NCBI GenBank assembly: GCA_947629825.1
Contig: CANRFF010000002.1
Coordinates: 89,875 to 153,874, forward strand
Origin: an uncultured Anaeroplasmataceae bacterium
GTDB lineage: Bacteria > Bacillota_I > Bacilli_A > Acholeplasmatales > Anaeroplasmataceae
Direction of reading: 5' to 3'
DNA: 64,000 bases
This document shows, one piece after another, positions 1 to 7,288 of this stretch; position 1 is the first letter of the stretch, and each line of letters opens with the position of its first letter. A program made the position numbers and the translations under genes. The notes under the pieces were generated by a model. The model had not been told where the DNA came from. It did no database searches and saw only the letters and a program-made list of their open reading frames with translations.

Positions 1-1
1 T

Positions 2-307
2 GTTCCGTGGTATGCCGAACTGATTGTGTTTGCGGGAGTGTCTTTTTTGACGATGGTGCTGACAAGACCGTTTGTCAAACGATTGTTGACCAATGCGACC
101 CGCTACACCAACATCGATGAGTTTATCGGAAAAAGAGTTCCGGTGATGAAAGACATTTCCAAATTCGAAATGGGAGAAATCAAACTGAACGGGATTATTT
201 ATTCAGCCAGTCTGACGGAAGAGGATTCGGAAAAGATTTCCGCCGGGGAAATTGTCGAAATCGTAGCGTTCAAAGGAAATAAAGTAGTAGTAAGGAAAAT
301 TGTATAA
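2..307 (+). CDS. NfeD-like membrane protein, C-terminal part (5' truncated by window)
   Basis: The reading frame is open from the window edge, so the true start lies upstream; a GTG at 26 is only an internal codon. What is seen is the end of a membrane segment (about residues 1-20) followed by a small beta-rich domain with glycine turns (EFIGKRVPVMKD, GEIKLNGIIYSA, AGEIVEIVAFKGNKVVV), the pattern of the OB-fold NfeD C-terminal domain. NfeD-like proteins are usually paired with SPFH/stomatin proteins and thought to act in membrane microdomains. The gene directly downstream, 15 bp away, is exactly such an SPFH protein, which supports the call. The N-terminal part is not visible, so the subtype cannot be judged. 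Confidence 0.8.
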   Translation, partial: VPWYAELIVFAGVSFLTMVLTRPFVKRLLTNATRYTNIDEFIGKRVPVMKDISKFEMGEIKLNGIIYSASLTEEDSEKISAGEIVEIVAFKGNKVVVRKIV

Positions 308-322
308 AAGGAGAGGAAAAGA

Positions 323-1258
323 ATGAATACAGGTGTTATTGTTACAATTGTTTTAAGTGTGATTTTGGTCATTATTCTGATTGTGTTGATCAGCAGAATC
401 CGAGTTGTCAAACAAACGCAAAAATTGATTGTGGAAAGATTGGGAGCATATCATAAAACGTGGGAAGTCGGTTTTCACTTTTTGGTTCCGTTTATCGATC
501 GGATTGCTCAAAATGTTTCGATGAAAGAACAGGTCAGCGATTTCGATCCGCAACCGGTAATTACAAAAGACAACGTTACGATGCAAATCGATACGATTGT
601 TTTCTATCAGATTACCGATCCGAAGTTATATGCTTACGGAGTGGAAAATCCGTCTTTGGCATTGGAAAGTTTGTCTTCCACAACACTGCGTAATATTATC
701 GGAGAGTTGGATTTGGATGAAACGTTGACTTCCAGAGATTTGATCAATGCGAGAATGAGATCGATTTTGGATGAAGCCACGGATCCGTGGGGAATCAAGG
801 TCAATCGTGTCGAAGTAAAGAATATTTTGCCTCCGAAAGATATTCGGGATGCGATGGAACGGCAAATGCGTGCGGAACGGGAAAGAAGAGAGACGATTTT
901 GCTTGCCGAAGGAGAAAAGAAAAGCCAGATTTTACGGGCTGAGGGAGAAAAAGAATCTCAGATTTTAAAAGCGGAAGCCGAAAAACAATCGATGATTCGC
1001 AAAGCCGAAGGAGAAGCAGAGTCGATTTTAAAAGTAAAACAAGCCGAAGCGGAAGGAGTTCGTCTGACACGGCAGGCACAGGCCGAAGGATATAAAATGT
1101 TGATAGATGCGGGACTGACCAAAGAAGTTCTGGCCATCAAATCCTTTGAGTCTTTGGAAAAAGTGGCCGACGGTCAAGCAACGAAAATCATTGTTCCTTC
1201 GGAAATTCAGAATCTTGCGGCAACGATTTCTTCGATTACCGAAGTTGCGAAAAAATAA
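323..1258 (+). CDS. SPFH/band 7 (stomatin/QmcA-like) membrane protein
   Basis: 311 aa. Residues 1-25 form one hydrophobic anchor (VIVTIVLSVILVIILIVLI). They are followed by the SPFH core, with the family hallmarks 'QTQKLIVERLGAYHKTWEVGFHFLVPFIDRI' and 'DEATDPWGIKVNRVEVKNI'. About residues 175-265 are a charged coiled coil made of AEGEK/AEAEK-type repeats. Proteins of this architecture oligomerise at the inner face of the membrane and organise microdomains or regulate proteases. It follows the NfeD-like gene by 15 bp with an AAAGGAGAGG ribosome site, so the two form an operon. Length is normal for the QmcA/stomatin group. The precise client is unknown. Confidence 0.92.
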   Translation: MNTGVIVTIVLSVILVIILIVLISRIRVVKQTQKLIVERLGAYHKTWEVGFHFLVPFIDRIAQNVSMKEQVSDFDPQPVITKDNVTMQIDTIVFYQITDPKLYAYGVENPSLALESLSSTTLRNIIGELDLDETLTSRDLINARMRSILDEATDPWGIKVNRVEVKNILPPKDIRDAMERQMRAERERRETILLAEGEKKSQILRAEGEKESQILKAEAEKQSMIRKAEGEAESILKVKQAEAEGVRLTRQAQAEGYKMLIDAGLTKEVLAIKSFESLEKVADGQATKIIVPSEIQNLAATISSITEVAKK

Positions 1259-1307
1259 ACAGGTACCGAAGTACCTGTTCTGAGGGGATTTTCCCCTCTT
1301 TTTTTTA
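1259..1307. terminator. Bidirectional double-hairpin terminator
   Basis: Two adjacent perfect hairpins. ACAGGTAC/GTACCTGT (1259-1278) is followed, on the minus strand, by TTATTTTTT and would end the udk transcript. GAGGGGA/TCCCCTC (1282-1298) is followed on the plus strand by T9 and would end the SPFH transcript. The udk stop codon lies inside the T tract. Confidence 0.9.
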
Positions 1308-1925
1308 TCGCTCTTGGCAGATGTCTTTGATTTTCGAAATCATAACATCTACCGCAACATCATGGGTGTGGTCGTTGGGAATGATAATATCCGCATATCG
1401 TTTGGATGGTTTTACGAATTGATAATACATCGGTTTGACCGTATCCAAATACTGACGGATTACGGCGTCCATCGATCTTCCGCGTTCTTTGATATCCCGT
1501 ACCAACCGCCGGATAAAGCGGATATCGTCATCGGATTCCACATAAATTTTAATATCCGCCAAGTTTCGGATCCGTTCGTCGTGAAGTGCCAGAATGCCTT
1601 CTAAAACAATCACTTTGGTCGGCACGATTTTTTTGATTTCGTCGCTTCTGGTATGTCGGATAAAGTCATAGGTCGGCGAGTCGATGGGTTGACCGGACAA
1701 CAATAGATTCAACTGGGTCAACAACAATTCGTTATCCAAAGCGTCCGGATGATCGTAATTGGTTTTCAGACGTTCTTCGATATTCAAAAAACTTTGGTCT
1801 TTATAATAATCGTCCTGTCGGATGACTGTTATATCAAGAGAATTGAGTTTGTTTTTGATTTTATTGACAACCGTGGTTTTTCCGGATGCGCTTCCTCCGG
1901 CAATCAGAATCAATACGGGTTTCAT
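1305..1925 (-). CDS. udk: Uridine kinase family protein
   Basis: 206 aa counted from the ATG at 1925, which overlaps the stop of patB as ATGA. An upstream in-frame extension would run into patB and is not needed, because the protein then begins directly at the beta strand before the P-loop (GGSASGKTT, residues 10-18). A lid/substrate motif DDYYKD and the DHPDALD stretch are typical of uridine/cytidine kinases, which phosphorylate uridine and cytidine in pyrimidine salvage. Translation is probably coupled to patB. Related phosphoribulokinase/Udk-like kinases share this fold, so substrate assignment rests on overall similarity. Confidence 0.88.
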   Translation of the reverse strand: MKPVLILIAGGSASGKTTVVNKIKNKLNSLDITVIRQDDYYKDQSFLNIEERLKTNYDHPDALDNELLLTQLNLLLSGQPIDSPTYDFIRHTRSDEIKKIVPTKVIVLEGILALHDERIRNLADIKIYVESDDDIRFIRRLVRDIKERGRSMDAVIRQYLDTVKPMYYQFVKPSKRYADIIIPNDHTHDVAVDVMISKIKDICQER

Positions 1926-3088
1926 TTTTGGCTCCACTCCTTTACTCCTTTTCGGAGGCGATTCAGTCCGTCTTCCAATCGTTTTTTCGGACAAGCGATA
2001 TTCATACGAATAAATGTTTTTCCGCTTTGACCGTATTGTCCTCCGTCGGACAGATACAGTCCGGTGGTTTTACGAATCCATTCGGTAAGTTCAAGGGCAT
2101 TGTCCGTGAGTGCGGAACAATCGATCCACAAAAGGTAGGTGGCTTCCGAAGGAACCAAATGAAGTTCCGGAAGATTTCTTTTGAGATACTCGGATACGAT
2201 TTTTTTGTTTTCCGCCAGATATTTTTTCAACTCTGCCAGCCACAAGGCTCCTTTGGTAAATGCCGCAATCGTTGCGGATACGGCAAAAGAATTGGGTTCT
2301 GCGACTTCATCGGTATTGATTCCCCGGTTGACTTTTTCCTTGAGAATCGGATTCGGCACCACAATGGCCGCCGTTTGCAAGCCGGCCAGATTGAATGCTT
2401 TGGTCGGCGCAATGCAAGTGATACTGTTTTGCCGGCATTCTTCGGAAACGGAAGCAAACGGAACATAAGTTTTATCCGGATCGGTCAAATCGCAGTGGAT
2501 TTCGTCGGACAGTACCAAAACATGATGTTTGGCACATAAATGGCCGATTTTTTGTAAGGTTTCTTTATCCCAGATTTTTCCAATGGGATTATGAGGATTA
2601 CATAAGATCATCAAAGTGGTTTGCGGATCGGCAAGTTTTGTTTCCAAATCATCGAAGTCGATATGATAATTTTGTCCGTCGTAGCGTAAAGGACTTTCGA
2701 GAACATGCCGTCCGTTATTTACAATGGAATTGAAAAAAATGTTGTAAACGGGGGTTTGAATCAAAACATTTTCCCCGACGGTAGTCATTTTCCGGACGAT
2801 ACTGGAAATGGCCGGAACGACGCCGGTACAAAACAGCAACCAATTTTCGTCCATCGAAAATCGGTGTTGGGTTTCCCACCAGAAGCAAATGCTTCGGTAC
2901 CATTCTTTCGGGACGATATTATATCCGAAGACTCCGTGGGAAAGACGTTTTTCCAAAGTGTCGATGATTTCCGGTGCGGTTTGAAAATCCATATCGGCCA
3001 CCCACATCGGCAGTTCGTCGGGACGGACATCCCATTTCAAAGAATCGGTATTGAATCGGTTGATGAGCAGATCGAAATTATACGGCAA
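1922..3088 (-). CDS. patB: MalY/PatB-type cystathionine beta-lyase (PLP aminotransferase fold)
   Basis: 388 aa. The start 'MPYNFDLLINRFNTDSLKWD' and 'ELPMWVADMDFQTAPEI' are signature sequences of the MalY/PatB C-S lyase branch of fold-type I aminotransferases. The PLP lysine is K230 in 'APTKAFNLAGLQ' and the pyridine-binding aspartate is D195 in 'LSDEIH'. Such enzymes cleave cystathionine or cysteine conjugates to thiol, pyruvate and ammonia. The start codon is TTG at 3088, 9 bp behind GGAGG inside the end of the DUF3737 gene. That start reproduces the family N-terminus exactly, so no later ATG is preferred. It is the middle gene of DUF3737-patB-udk. Confidence 0.9.
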   Translation of the reverse strand: MPYNFDLLINRFNTDSLKWDVRPDELPMWVADMDFQTAPEIIDTLEKRLSHGVFGYNIVPKEWYRSICFWWETQHRFSMDENWLLFCTGVVPAISSIVRKMTTVGENVLIQTPVYNIFFNSIVNNGRHVLESPLRYDGQNYHIDFDDLETKLADPQTTLMILCNPHNPIGKIWDKETLQKIGHLCAKHHVLVLSDEIHCDLTDPDKTYVPFASVSEECRQNSITCIAPTKAFNLAGLQTAAIVVPNPILKEKVNRGINTDEVAEPNSFAVSATIAAFTKGALWLAELKKYLAENKKIVSEYLKRNLPELHLVPSEATYLLWIDCSALTDNALELTEWIRKTTGLYLSDGGQYGQSGKTFIRMNIACPKKRLEDGLNRLRKGVKEWSQK

Positions 3089-3929
3089 CTTTTTTCACCT
3101 CCGTAATTTGAGTTCTGGACGGAGTGATTTTCGTTTCATCTAAAGTGAGTTGCAGGATTTCATCGGCAGTGATTTCACCGGAAAGCGGATTGAACACACT
3201 GTCGATTGTTCCATTGATATCCGCATGAACGGAAGAATATTCGAAAGCCAACGTGGTACGAATCAGTCGACAATTTTCCAAGCGGACGTTTTTCATATAA
3301 CACATTCCCTGTAAACTTTCGATGGTGCAATTGATAAAAGTGACGTTTTTGGAATTCCAACCGAGATATTCTCCGATGATGGTCGAATCGAAGACCAAGA
3401 CATTTTCACAATTCCAAAAAGCGTCTTTGGAATTGAGAACGGCATTGTGAATTTCGATATTACTGCCTCCGTCGAAACAATAATTTCCGTTGATTTTCAA
3501 TTCCTGTGCAAAAATATTGGAGGAATTCATTCCGAAGTAATCTCCGGTAACCTCCACATTTTCCAAGCGGACATCTTCGCACGTCCATAATGTTTCCGTC
3601 GCATGCGGAAGCGTGACGTTTTTCAAGTGAATGTAAGAAGACCGACGGAATGTTTTGGGAGCGTCGATCGTTGAGTCCGTAATGGTGATGTCTTGCGTGT
3701 ACCAGATTCCAGATCGGGCGCTTTCTTTGAAATAAGTATGATCTGCGGAAATTTTTCTGCAGTACCATAAAGGATATTTCCATTGAAAAGAACAATTTTT
3801 CAAAACGATTTGCATACTTTCTTTCAACGGAGATTCGCCATTTTCGAATTGACAGGATTCGATTTCTTTATTCCGGGACATAAATAAGGCCCGCTCTTCC
3901 TGAAATAATTGATCTTTTATTTTTTCCAT
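3078..3929 (-). CDS. DUF3737 family protein, beta-helix type
   Basis: 283 aa from the ATG at 3929 (GGAGG seven bases upstream; the TTG at 3944 would put the SD inside the gene). The protein is a run of short repeats of the form 'x-x-n-C/V-x-F/I-x-N/D-x-x' (for example LKNCSF, LENVEV, IHNAVLNSKDAFWNCENVLVFDSTIIGEYLGWNSKNVTFINCTI), as in right-handed beta-helix or pentapeptide-like folds. I recognise the sequence as DUF3737, a family of unknown function common in Firmicutes and Bacteroidetes. Its end overlaps the start of patB by 11 bp, so it is first in a three-gene operon. No signal peptide is visible, so it is probably cytosolic. Confidence 0.85.
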   Translation of the reverse strand: MEKIKDQLFQEERALFMSRNKEIESCQFENGESPLKESMQIVLKNCSFQWKYPLWYCRKISADHTYFKESARSGIWYTQDITITDSTIDAPKTFRRSSYIHLKNVTLPHATETLWTCEDVRLENVEVTGDYFGMNSSNIFAQELKINGNYCFDGGSNIEIHNAVLNSKDAFWNCENVLVFDSTIIGEYLGWNSKNVTFINCTIESLQGMCYMKNVRLENCRLIRTTLAFEYSSVHADINGTIDSVFNPLSGEITADEILQLTLDETKITPSRTQITEVKKVAV

Positions 3930-3952
3930 CCGTAAAACCTCCAATCAGTACT

Positions 3953-3981
3953 ATTATAATATAATTATGAAAATTAAACAA
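3953..3981 (-). promoter_or_regulatory. Sigma-A promoter of DUF3737-patB-udk
   Basis: On the minus strand TTGTTT (3976-3981) is separated by 17 bp from a perfect TATAAT (3953-3958), placed about 25 bp before the DUF3737 start codon. Confidence 0.75.
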
Positions 3982-3992
3982 ACACCAAAAAT

Positions 3993-4017
3993 AAAAAGCC
4001 TAAGTACCTAGGCTTTT
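3993..4017 (-). terminator. Terminator of the tRNA-Asp/tRNA-Arg transcript
   Basis: AAAAGCCTA and TAGGCTTTT pair around a 6-nt loop (stem 3994-4002/4009-4017) and end in a run of T on the minus strand, 12 bp beyond the tRNA-Arg gene. Confidence 0.85.
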
Positions 4018-4028
4018 CAATTTTCAAG

Positions 4029-4105
4029 TGGCGCATCCTAGAGGATTCGAACCCCCAGCCTTTTGATCCGTAGTCAAACGATCTATCCAATTGATCTAAG
4101 GATGC
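4029..4105 (-). tRNA. tRNA-Arg (anticodon ACG)
   Basis: A complete cloverleaf on the minus strand. Acceptor arms GCATCCT/AGGATGC are followed by discriminator G and an encoded CCA. The anticodon stem TTTGA/TCAAA encloses loop CTACGGA, giving anticodon ACG, presumably deaminated to ICG and reading CGU/CGC/CGA. The T arm carries GGTTCGAATC. It lies 8 bp behind tRNA-Asp in the same transcript. Confidence 0.96.
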
Positions 4106-4113
4106 AGTTTTCT

Positions 4114-4189
4114 TGGCGGTTCGGACGGGACTTGAACCCGCGATCTCCAGTGTGACAGACTAGCATGTTAACCACTACACCACCGAACC
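4114..4189 (-). tRNA. tRNA-Asp (anticodon GTC)
   Basis: Cloverleaf on the minus strand: acceptor GGTTCGG/CCGAACC, discriminator G and encoded CCA. The anticodon loop CTGTCAC sits between CTAGT and ACTGG, and the T arm GCGGGTTCAAGTCCCGT is as in bacterial tRNA-Asp. First gene of the two-tRNA unit. Confidence 0.97.
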
Positions 4190-4207
4190 TTTTCCGAACG
4201 CTTGTAT

Positions 4208-4237
4208 ATTATAGCATATCGGGAATAAAAAAAACAA
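4208..4237 (-). promoter_or_regulatory. Promoter of the tRNA pair
   Basis: On the minus strand TTGTTT (4232-4237), 18 bp spacer, TATAAT (4208-4213), about 18 bp before the tRNA-Asp 5' end. Confidence 0.75.
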
Positions 4238-4255
4238 GTAGTTTTTACTTTTTTA

Positions 4256-4284
4256 TTGTAGGTTTCGGGTTTTTGTTTTATAAT
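4256..4284 (+). promoter_or_regulatory. Promoter of the M42 peptidase operon
   Basis: TTGTAG (4256-4261), 17 bp, TATAAT (4279-4284). It lies back to back with the tRNA promoter. Confidence 0.65.
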
Positions 4285-4312
4285 ATAAAGAGTTTATGAG
4301 GGAGGTATGACA

Positions 4313-5335
4313 ATGGATTTGAATTTCGTGAAAAAAATTGTTCCGGATTTGTTTTTGACCGATTCTCCGACGGGATACAGTGGGGAAATCGACCGCTATG
4401 TTCTTCGGATTTTGGAAGAAATGGGATATCACCCCCAAGTAACCAACAAAGGAAATATCGTTTTGAAATTAGAAGGAAAAAAACACGATAAAATTCGGGC
4501 GACCAGTGCCCATTTGGATACGTTGGGATTGATGGTTCGCTCTATCAACTCCGACGGAACGTTACAGGTCACCAATATCGGCGGTCCTTGTCTGCCGACG
4601 TTAGACGGAGAATATTGCAAAATCGTTACGAGAAATCAAAAACGATATACGGGAACGATTTTGTGTCATAGTGCTTCATCGCATGTCTATGAAGATGCCA
4701 AAAGCAAACCGAGGGATCTGGATTCTTTAATGGTTCGTATCGACGAAAAAGTATTTTCGAAAAAAGATGTGGAAACCTTGGGAATTGCCAATGGGGATTA
4801 TATCATGATCGATCCGAAAACGACTTTGACCGTTTCGGGATTTTTGAAAAGCCGTTTTATCGATGACAAGGGAAGCGTCTGTGCCATTCTCGGCGTTTTG
4901 GAGTCGATGAAAGAAGAAAAACCGATGTATGATACTTATGTCTATTTTGTCAATCAGGAAGAAGTGGGACATGGTGCTTCCGCCATTTGTCCGGATATCG
5001 ACGAATTTGTTACGGTAGATATGGGATGTATCGGAAAAGATTTGGCCGGAAACGAATATGCCGTATCCATTTGCGCCAAAGATTCCGGAGGACCATATAG
5101 TTATGAACTGACCAATCAACTGTGTCGATTGGCTCAACAGGAAAAGATTCGTTATGTGGTAGATATCTTTCCGTATTACGGATCGGATATCGGTGCCGCT
5201 TGGCGAAGCGGAGTTGATTGTAAAGGAGCGTTGATCGGTCCGGGAGTTCACGCCAGTCACGGAATGGAACGGACTCATTTCGATGCGATTTTGGAAACGA
5301 TGAAATTGTTAAGAGCATATTTGAGGAGCGAATAA
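4313..5335 (+). CDS. M42-family metallo-aminopeptidase
   Basis: 340 aa. The start is placed at ATG 4313 because GGAGG ends 7 bp before it; the ATG at 4307 lies only one base behind the SD. Metal-ligand motifs of the M20/M42 fold are present in order: SAHLDTLG (His/Asp), RFIDDKGSV (bridging Asp), NQEEVGHG (general base Glu and Glu ligand), VDMG (Asp) and HASHGMERTH (His). M42 enzymes are dinuclear, often tetrahedral-complex aminopeptidases that finish peptide breakdown in the cytosol. The gene opens a probable operon with the downstream kinase gene, one base away. Confidence 0.88.
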   Translation: MDLNFVKKIVPDLFLTDSPTGYSGEIDRYVLRILEEMGYHPQVTNKGNIVLKLEGKKHDKIRATSAHLDTLGLMVRSINSDGTLQVTNIGGPCLPTLDGEYCKIVTRNQKRYTGTILCHSASSHVYEDAKSKPRDLDSLMVRIDEKVFSKKDVETLGIANGDYIMIDPKTTLTVSGFLKSRFIDDKGSVCAILGVLESMKEEKPMYDTYVYFVNQEEVGHGASAICPDIDEFVTVDMGCIGKDLAGNEYAVSICAKDSGGPYSYELTNQLCRLAQQEKIRYVVDIFPYYGSDIGAAWRSGVDCKGALIGPGVHASHGMERTHFDAILETMKLLRAYLRSE

Positions 5336-5336
5336 A

Positions 5337-6176
5337 ATGAATTCAACGAAAAGAATTTTAACCATTCAGGATATTTCATGTGTCGGGCAATGTTCCTTGA
5401 CGGTGGCACTTCCGATTATTTCGGCGGCGGGCATCGAAACCGCTGTTTTGCCTACGGCCGTTCTTTCCACGCATACCGGAGGGTTTGAAGGATTTACTTT
5501 TTGCGATTTGACCGAAGAAATGCCGAAAATCGAAAATCATTGGAAAAAAGAACATATTTTCTTTGACGGAGCATATACCGGATATATCGGAAGCATTCGG
5601 CAAATCGATTATATTTTGTCTATTTTTTCTTCCGTAGTCAAAAAAGACGGAATCATTGTCGTAGATCCTTGTATGGCGGATCACGGGAAATTGTATCCGG
5701 GATTTTCTTCGGACTTTCCGAAAGAAATGTTGCGATTGTGTCAAAGAGCCGATATTTTGGTTCCGAATATGACCGAAATGTGCTTGTTGTTGGAAAAAGA
5801 ATACAAGGAGCAGTTTACGAAAGAGGAAATCGAACAAATGGTGATTTCTTTGGCTGACAAAACCGATACTTCCATTGTTTTAACGGGAGTTTCTTTTTCG
5901 GCAAATCAATTGGGATGTTGTATTTATCACCGGGAAAACAAAACCATTCAATATTATTTTACGGAGAAAATTCCGTATTCTTTTCATGGTACGGGAGATT
6001 GTTTTGCCAGTTCTTTTTTTGCGGGAATCATGAAAAATCTTTCTTTGGAAGAGGCCGTTCGTTTGGCTTGTGAATTTACCTATCAGGCCTTATCGGCAAC
6101 GATAGAAGACCGAAAAGAACATTGGTACGGTGTTCATTTTGAAAAGGCGTTGTATTTGTTGAATTCGATAAAGTAA
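5337..6176 (+). CDS. Pyridoxal/pyridoxamine kinase (ribokinase superfamily)
   Basis: 279 aa. The opening 'KRILTIQDISCVGQCSLTVALPIISAAGIETAVLPTAVLSTHTGGF' is characteristic of the pyridoxal kinase branch of the PfkB/ribokinase superfamily. The anion-hole and catalytic base motif GTGDCF (H-GTGD) is near residue 221. Such enzymes phosphorylate pyridoxal/pyridoxamine in vitamin B6 salvage. It starts one base after the M42 stop with a GAGGAG site. A role on hydroxymethylpyrimidine (ThiD-like) is possible but less likely from the N-terminal sequence. Confidence 0.87.
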   Translation: MNSTKRILTIQDISCVGQCSLTVALPIISAAGIETAVLPTAVLSTHTGGFEGFTFCDLTEEMPKIENHWKKEHIFFDGAYTGYIGSIRQIDYILSIFSSVVKKDGIIVVDPCMADHGKLYPGFSSDFPKEMLRLCQRADILVPNMTEMCLLLEKEYKEQFTKEEIEQMVISLADKTDTSIVLTGVSFSANQLGCCIYHRENKTIQYYFTEKIPYSFHGTGDCFASSFFAGIMKNLSLEEAVRLACEFTYQALSATIEDRKEHWYGVHFEKALYLLNSIK

Positions 6177-6188
6177 AAGGAGAATCCG

Positions 6189-7277
6189 ATGCGGAAACTG
6201 ATTTTGGAAAATGAAGCGTTAATCGAAAAATTTAATATCGATAAATATTTGGAGCAAAAAAATTTTCCGGTGGCTGCGGCCCTTTCCGCTTTGGAAGCAA
6301 CCAACGAAGTTCAGAAAAATTATTTTTTGACCGAGAAAACGTGTGAAGAAAACTCGGAAAATATTTTACGGCTGTATGCGTTACTGCAGGCATTGTTCGT
6401 TTCGATCGACTCTTTGTACTCTTTGGCGTATTCATTTACCAGAAGTAAAAATTTTATCAATATCAATCTGAATCCCCAGATGAGAGAACTCAAATATATC
6501 CGAAACGATGTCGTAGGACACCCCAGCAACCGGATCTATCATCATGAAACGATTGCGTTTTGTATTCTGGATACCAAAAGTATCGGTCAAAATGAGTTTC
6601 GGTATCATATTTATACGGCTGACGAGACGATTGAAAAACAGGTGGATTTACGAGAACTTGCGTACAACTATTATGTCGAATGTAATCGATATCTGAATCG
6701 GTTATATGATATCGCTTATCATAAAAACGAAGAAAATCAGGCGATTTCGTCGATGTTGAAAGTGTTGGATTTGTATCGTTTTCAAAAGGATTATCATGCG
6801 GAATTGGCTCAATTTCAAAAAGTATATTCCGAATGTTTTCCGCAGACGGACGCTTCCGGAAACCGAATTTTTTGGAGATTGCGGTTGATTGACCGACTGA
6901 AGAACTATTCTGCCCGGAATGCCGATGAGGCGGATTTGAAAGAATACTGTATCGGATTGGAACTGATTAAAATCTTCGAATTGTTGGCTCAACAAAAATG
7001 CGATGGTATGACCGAACGGAAAAAACCGTATTTGGTGGTAAGTTTTTACCGCTTTTTGAAAAAGAACCGTATTGATAAAAATCTCTTGATTCCGGTGCAT
7101 GATTCAAAGCATCCGACAATTGAGGTTACTTTAAATTATTTGACGGACTTGGCCAAAAAGAAAAAGGCCGAAGGTCCGCTTCGATATCTGACGCTGTTGA
7201 AAGAGCTTTTGGAACAAAAACAGGAAGAGCTTCTTTATGCGTTTGCGTTGCCGATCAAAGAATATCAAAAGAAGTAG
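6189..7277 (+). CDS. Unknown protein with a HEPN-like R-x5-H motif
   Basis: 362 aa, almost entirely helical by composition, no signal peptide or membrane segment. I do not recognise a named family. About residues 60-125 resemble a HEPN helical domain: an amphipathic helix (LYALLQALFVSIDSLYSLAYSF) followed by 'RELKYIRNDVVGHPSN', where R105-N106 ... H111 fits the R-polar-x4-H motif found in HEPN RNases and HEPN nucleic-acid-binding subunits. The rest (150-362) is charged helices without a recognisable catalytic motif. It lies 12 bp after the pyridoxal kinase gene and its stop overlaps the ribosome site of typA, so it is co-transcribed with typA. Nuclease activity is not shown by sequence alone. 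Confidence 0.7.
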   Translation: MRKLILENEALIEKFNIDKYLEQKNFPVAAALSALEATNEVQKNYFLTEKTCEENSENILRLYALLQALFVSIDSLYSLAYSFTRSKNFININLNPQMRELKYIRNDVVGHPSNRIYHHETIAFCILDTKSIGQNEFRYHIYTADETIEKQVDLRELAYNYYVECNRYLNRLYDIAYHKNEENQAISSMLKVLDLYRFQKDYHAELAQFQKVYSECFPQTDASGNRIFWRLRLIDRLKNYSARNADEADLKEYCIGLELIKIFELLAQQKCDGMTERKKPYLVVSFYRFLKKNRIDKNLLIPVHDSKHPTIEVTLNYLTDLAKKKKAEGPLRYLTLLKELLEQKQEELLYAFALPIKEYQKK

Positions 7278-7288
7278 TGAGGAAAATC

